Shown here: positions 5,591 to 6,177 of the stretch, piece by piece
Numbering within the stretch: the stretch's first letter is position 1
Layout of the letters: each line of letters starts with the position of its first letter
NCBI GenBank assembly: GCA_964533785.1
Contig: CAZHNG010000381.1
Span: 1-6,177 of the forward strand
Direction: 5' to 3'
DNA from: JANQRV01 sp964533785
Lineage (GTDB): Bacteria > Bacteroidota > Bacteroidia > Chitinophagales > Saprospiraceae
Length of the DNA stretch: 6,177 bases
The notes under the pieces: generated by a model
Seen by the model: the letters and a program-made list of their open reading frames with translations, nothing else
Told to the model about the DNA's origin: nothing
The model's database searches: none
Position numbers and translations under genes: made by a program

Positions 5591-6177
5591 ATGGACATTA
5601 AAAACGAAGTACTGATAAGAATTTATATTCTTTTGTTTGGTATCATCGTACCATTGTCTATTATATTGATCTACAAGACAATATTCATAGGTTTTGTAGA
5701 TGCTGACAGGTGGCGGGACCTGGGTGAAGATAACTACATCCAGGATCGTAAGATAGAGGCTGAAAGGGGGAATATTATAGCCGAAGACGGCAGCTTGCTG
5801 GCTACTTCAATTCCATATTTTGACATTTATTTTGATCCTTTGGCCCCCAATGACGAAGATTTTGACGCCAATGTTCAAGGGCTTGCCCAGGCGCTATCCG
5901 ACCACATCAAAGACCATACACCGGGTAAGTACGAAGAGTTACTGCGGATCTGGCGCAAAGGCAACAACAGTTACATTGAAATAAAGAGAAACGTTACCTA
6001 TAACGAAAAACGGCTATTTGAAGAATTTCCTTTGTTCAGACTGGGTAAATACCGCGGCGGGTTTATTGCAGAAATGTACAGCAAGCGCGTACGGCCGTTC
6101 AAACATTTGGCATTGCGTTCTATCGGCTACGTTAGAGGGGAAAGAAAAATTGGTCTGGAGGGATTTTTCAACGAAGT
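5591..6177 (+). CDS. ftsI: Septal peptidoglycan transpeptidase FtsI (PBP), 5' part only
   Basis: The first 195 codons of a class B penicillin-binding protein are present and the frame is open to the right edge. MDIKNEVLIRIYILLFG begins a short cytoplasmic tail and a signal-anchor helix at about 10-36. The periplasmic part follows with KIEAERGNIIAEDGSLLATS (54-73, the RGNI box at the start of the PBP dimer domain) and PYFDIYFDP. Next come IEIKRNV, FPLFRLGKYRGGFIAE (146-161) and RPF...RSIGYVRGERKIGLEGFF. These are the usual non-catalytic N-terminal motifs of Bacteroidota FtsI. The SxxK, SxN and KTG catalytic motifs of the transpeptidase domain lie outside the window. The protein crosslinks septal peptidoglycan with FtsW. 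The ATG is the only possible start, since the upstream frame hits a TGA at 5564-5566, and no Shine-Dalgarno sequence is visible. Confidence 0.95.
   Translation, partial: MDIKNEVLIRIYILLFGIIVPLSIILIYKTIFIGFVDADRWRDLGEDNYIQDRKIEAERGNIIAEDGSLLATSIPYFDIYFDPLAPNDEDFDANVQGLAQALSDHIKDHTPGKYEELLRIWRKGNNSYIEIKRNVTYNEKRLFEEFPLFRLGKYRGGFIAEMYSKRVRPFKHLALRSIGYVRGERKIGLEGFFNE

Overview
The window looks like chromosomal DNA from a member of the Bacteroidota, probably near the Saprospiria (the phylum is well supported, the class is a guess). Reasons: mraZ has a TAnnTTTG-type -7 promoter element, most starts lack a strong Shine-Dalgarno sequence and follow A-rich leaders, the FtsL-like protein is of the short Bacteroidota type, and the partial FtsI carries the KAERGNI / DGSLLATS / PYFD motifs typical of that phylum.

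Layout. Positions 1-1034 are an accessory-looking stretch. A small membrane-anchored protein of unknown function (minus strand, 51-440) may be cut short by an in-frame stop. It is followed by an orphan 51-residue ribbon-helix-helix DNA-binding protein (plus strand, 632-787) with a possible operator just upstream, and then a 247-base non-coding stretch with a possible terminator and a degenerate heptamer repeat. Positions 1035-3402 hold two minus-strand genes in tandem: a metal-dependent amidohydrolase of the ATZ/TRZ-like deaminase type and a DUF1015 protein. Positions 3403-3614 are a divergent promoter region.

Positions 3541-6177 are the start of the dcw (division and cell wall) cluster on the plus strand: mraZ, rsmH, an ftsL-like gene and the first 195 codons of ftsI, which runs off the right edge. 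MraZ is the transcription factor of the cluster, RsmH methylates 16S rRNA, and the FtsL-like protein and FtsI are divisome membrane proteins for septal wall synthesis. mraZ and rsmH overlap by 8 bases, but 90 and 178 bases separate rsmH/ftsL and ftsL/ftsI, and those gaps hold hairpin-, promoter- and repeat-like sequences.

The clearest regulatory signal is four tandem 10-bp repeats (3541-3580) directly upstream of the mraZ -7 element. They match the architecture known for MraZ operators. I found no CRISPR array, tRNA, rRNA, insertion sequence or clearly novel multi-gene system. The less ordinary items are the possible nonsense truncation at 51, the orphan RHH gene with its symmetric site, and the structured gaps in the dcw cluster.
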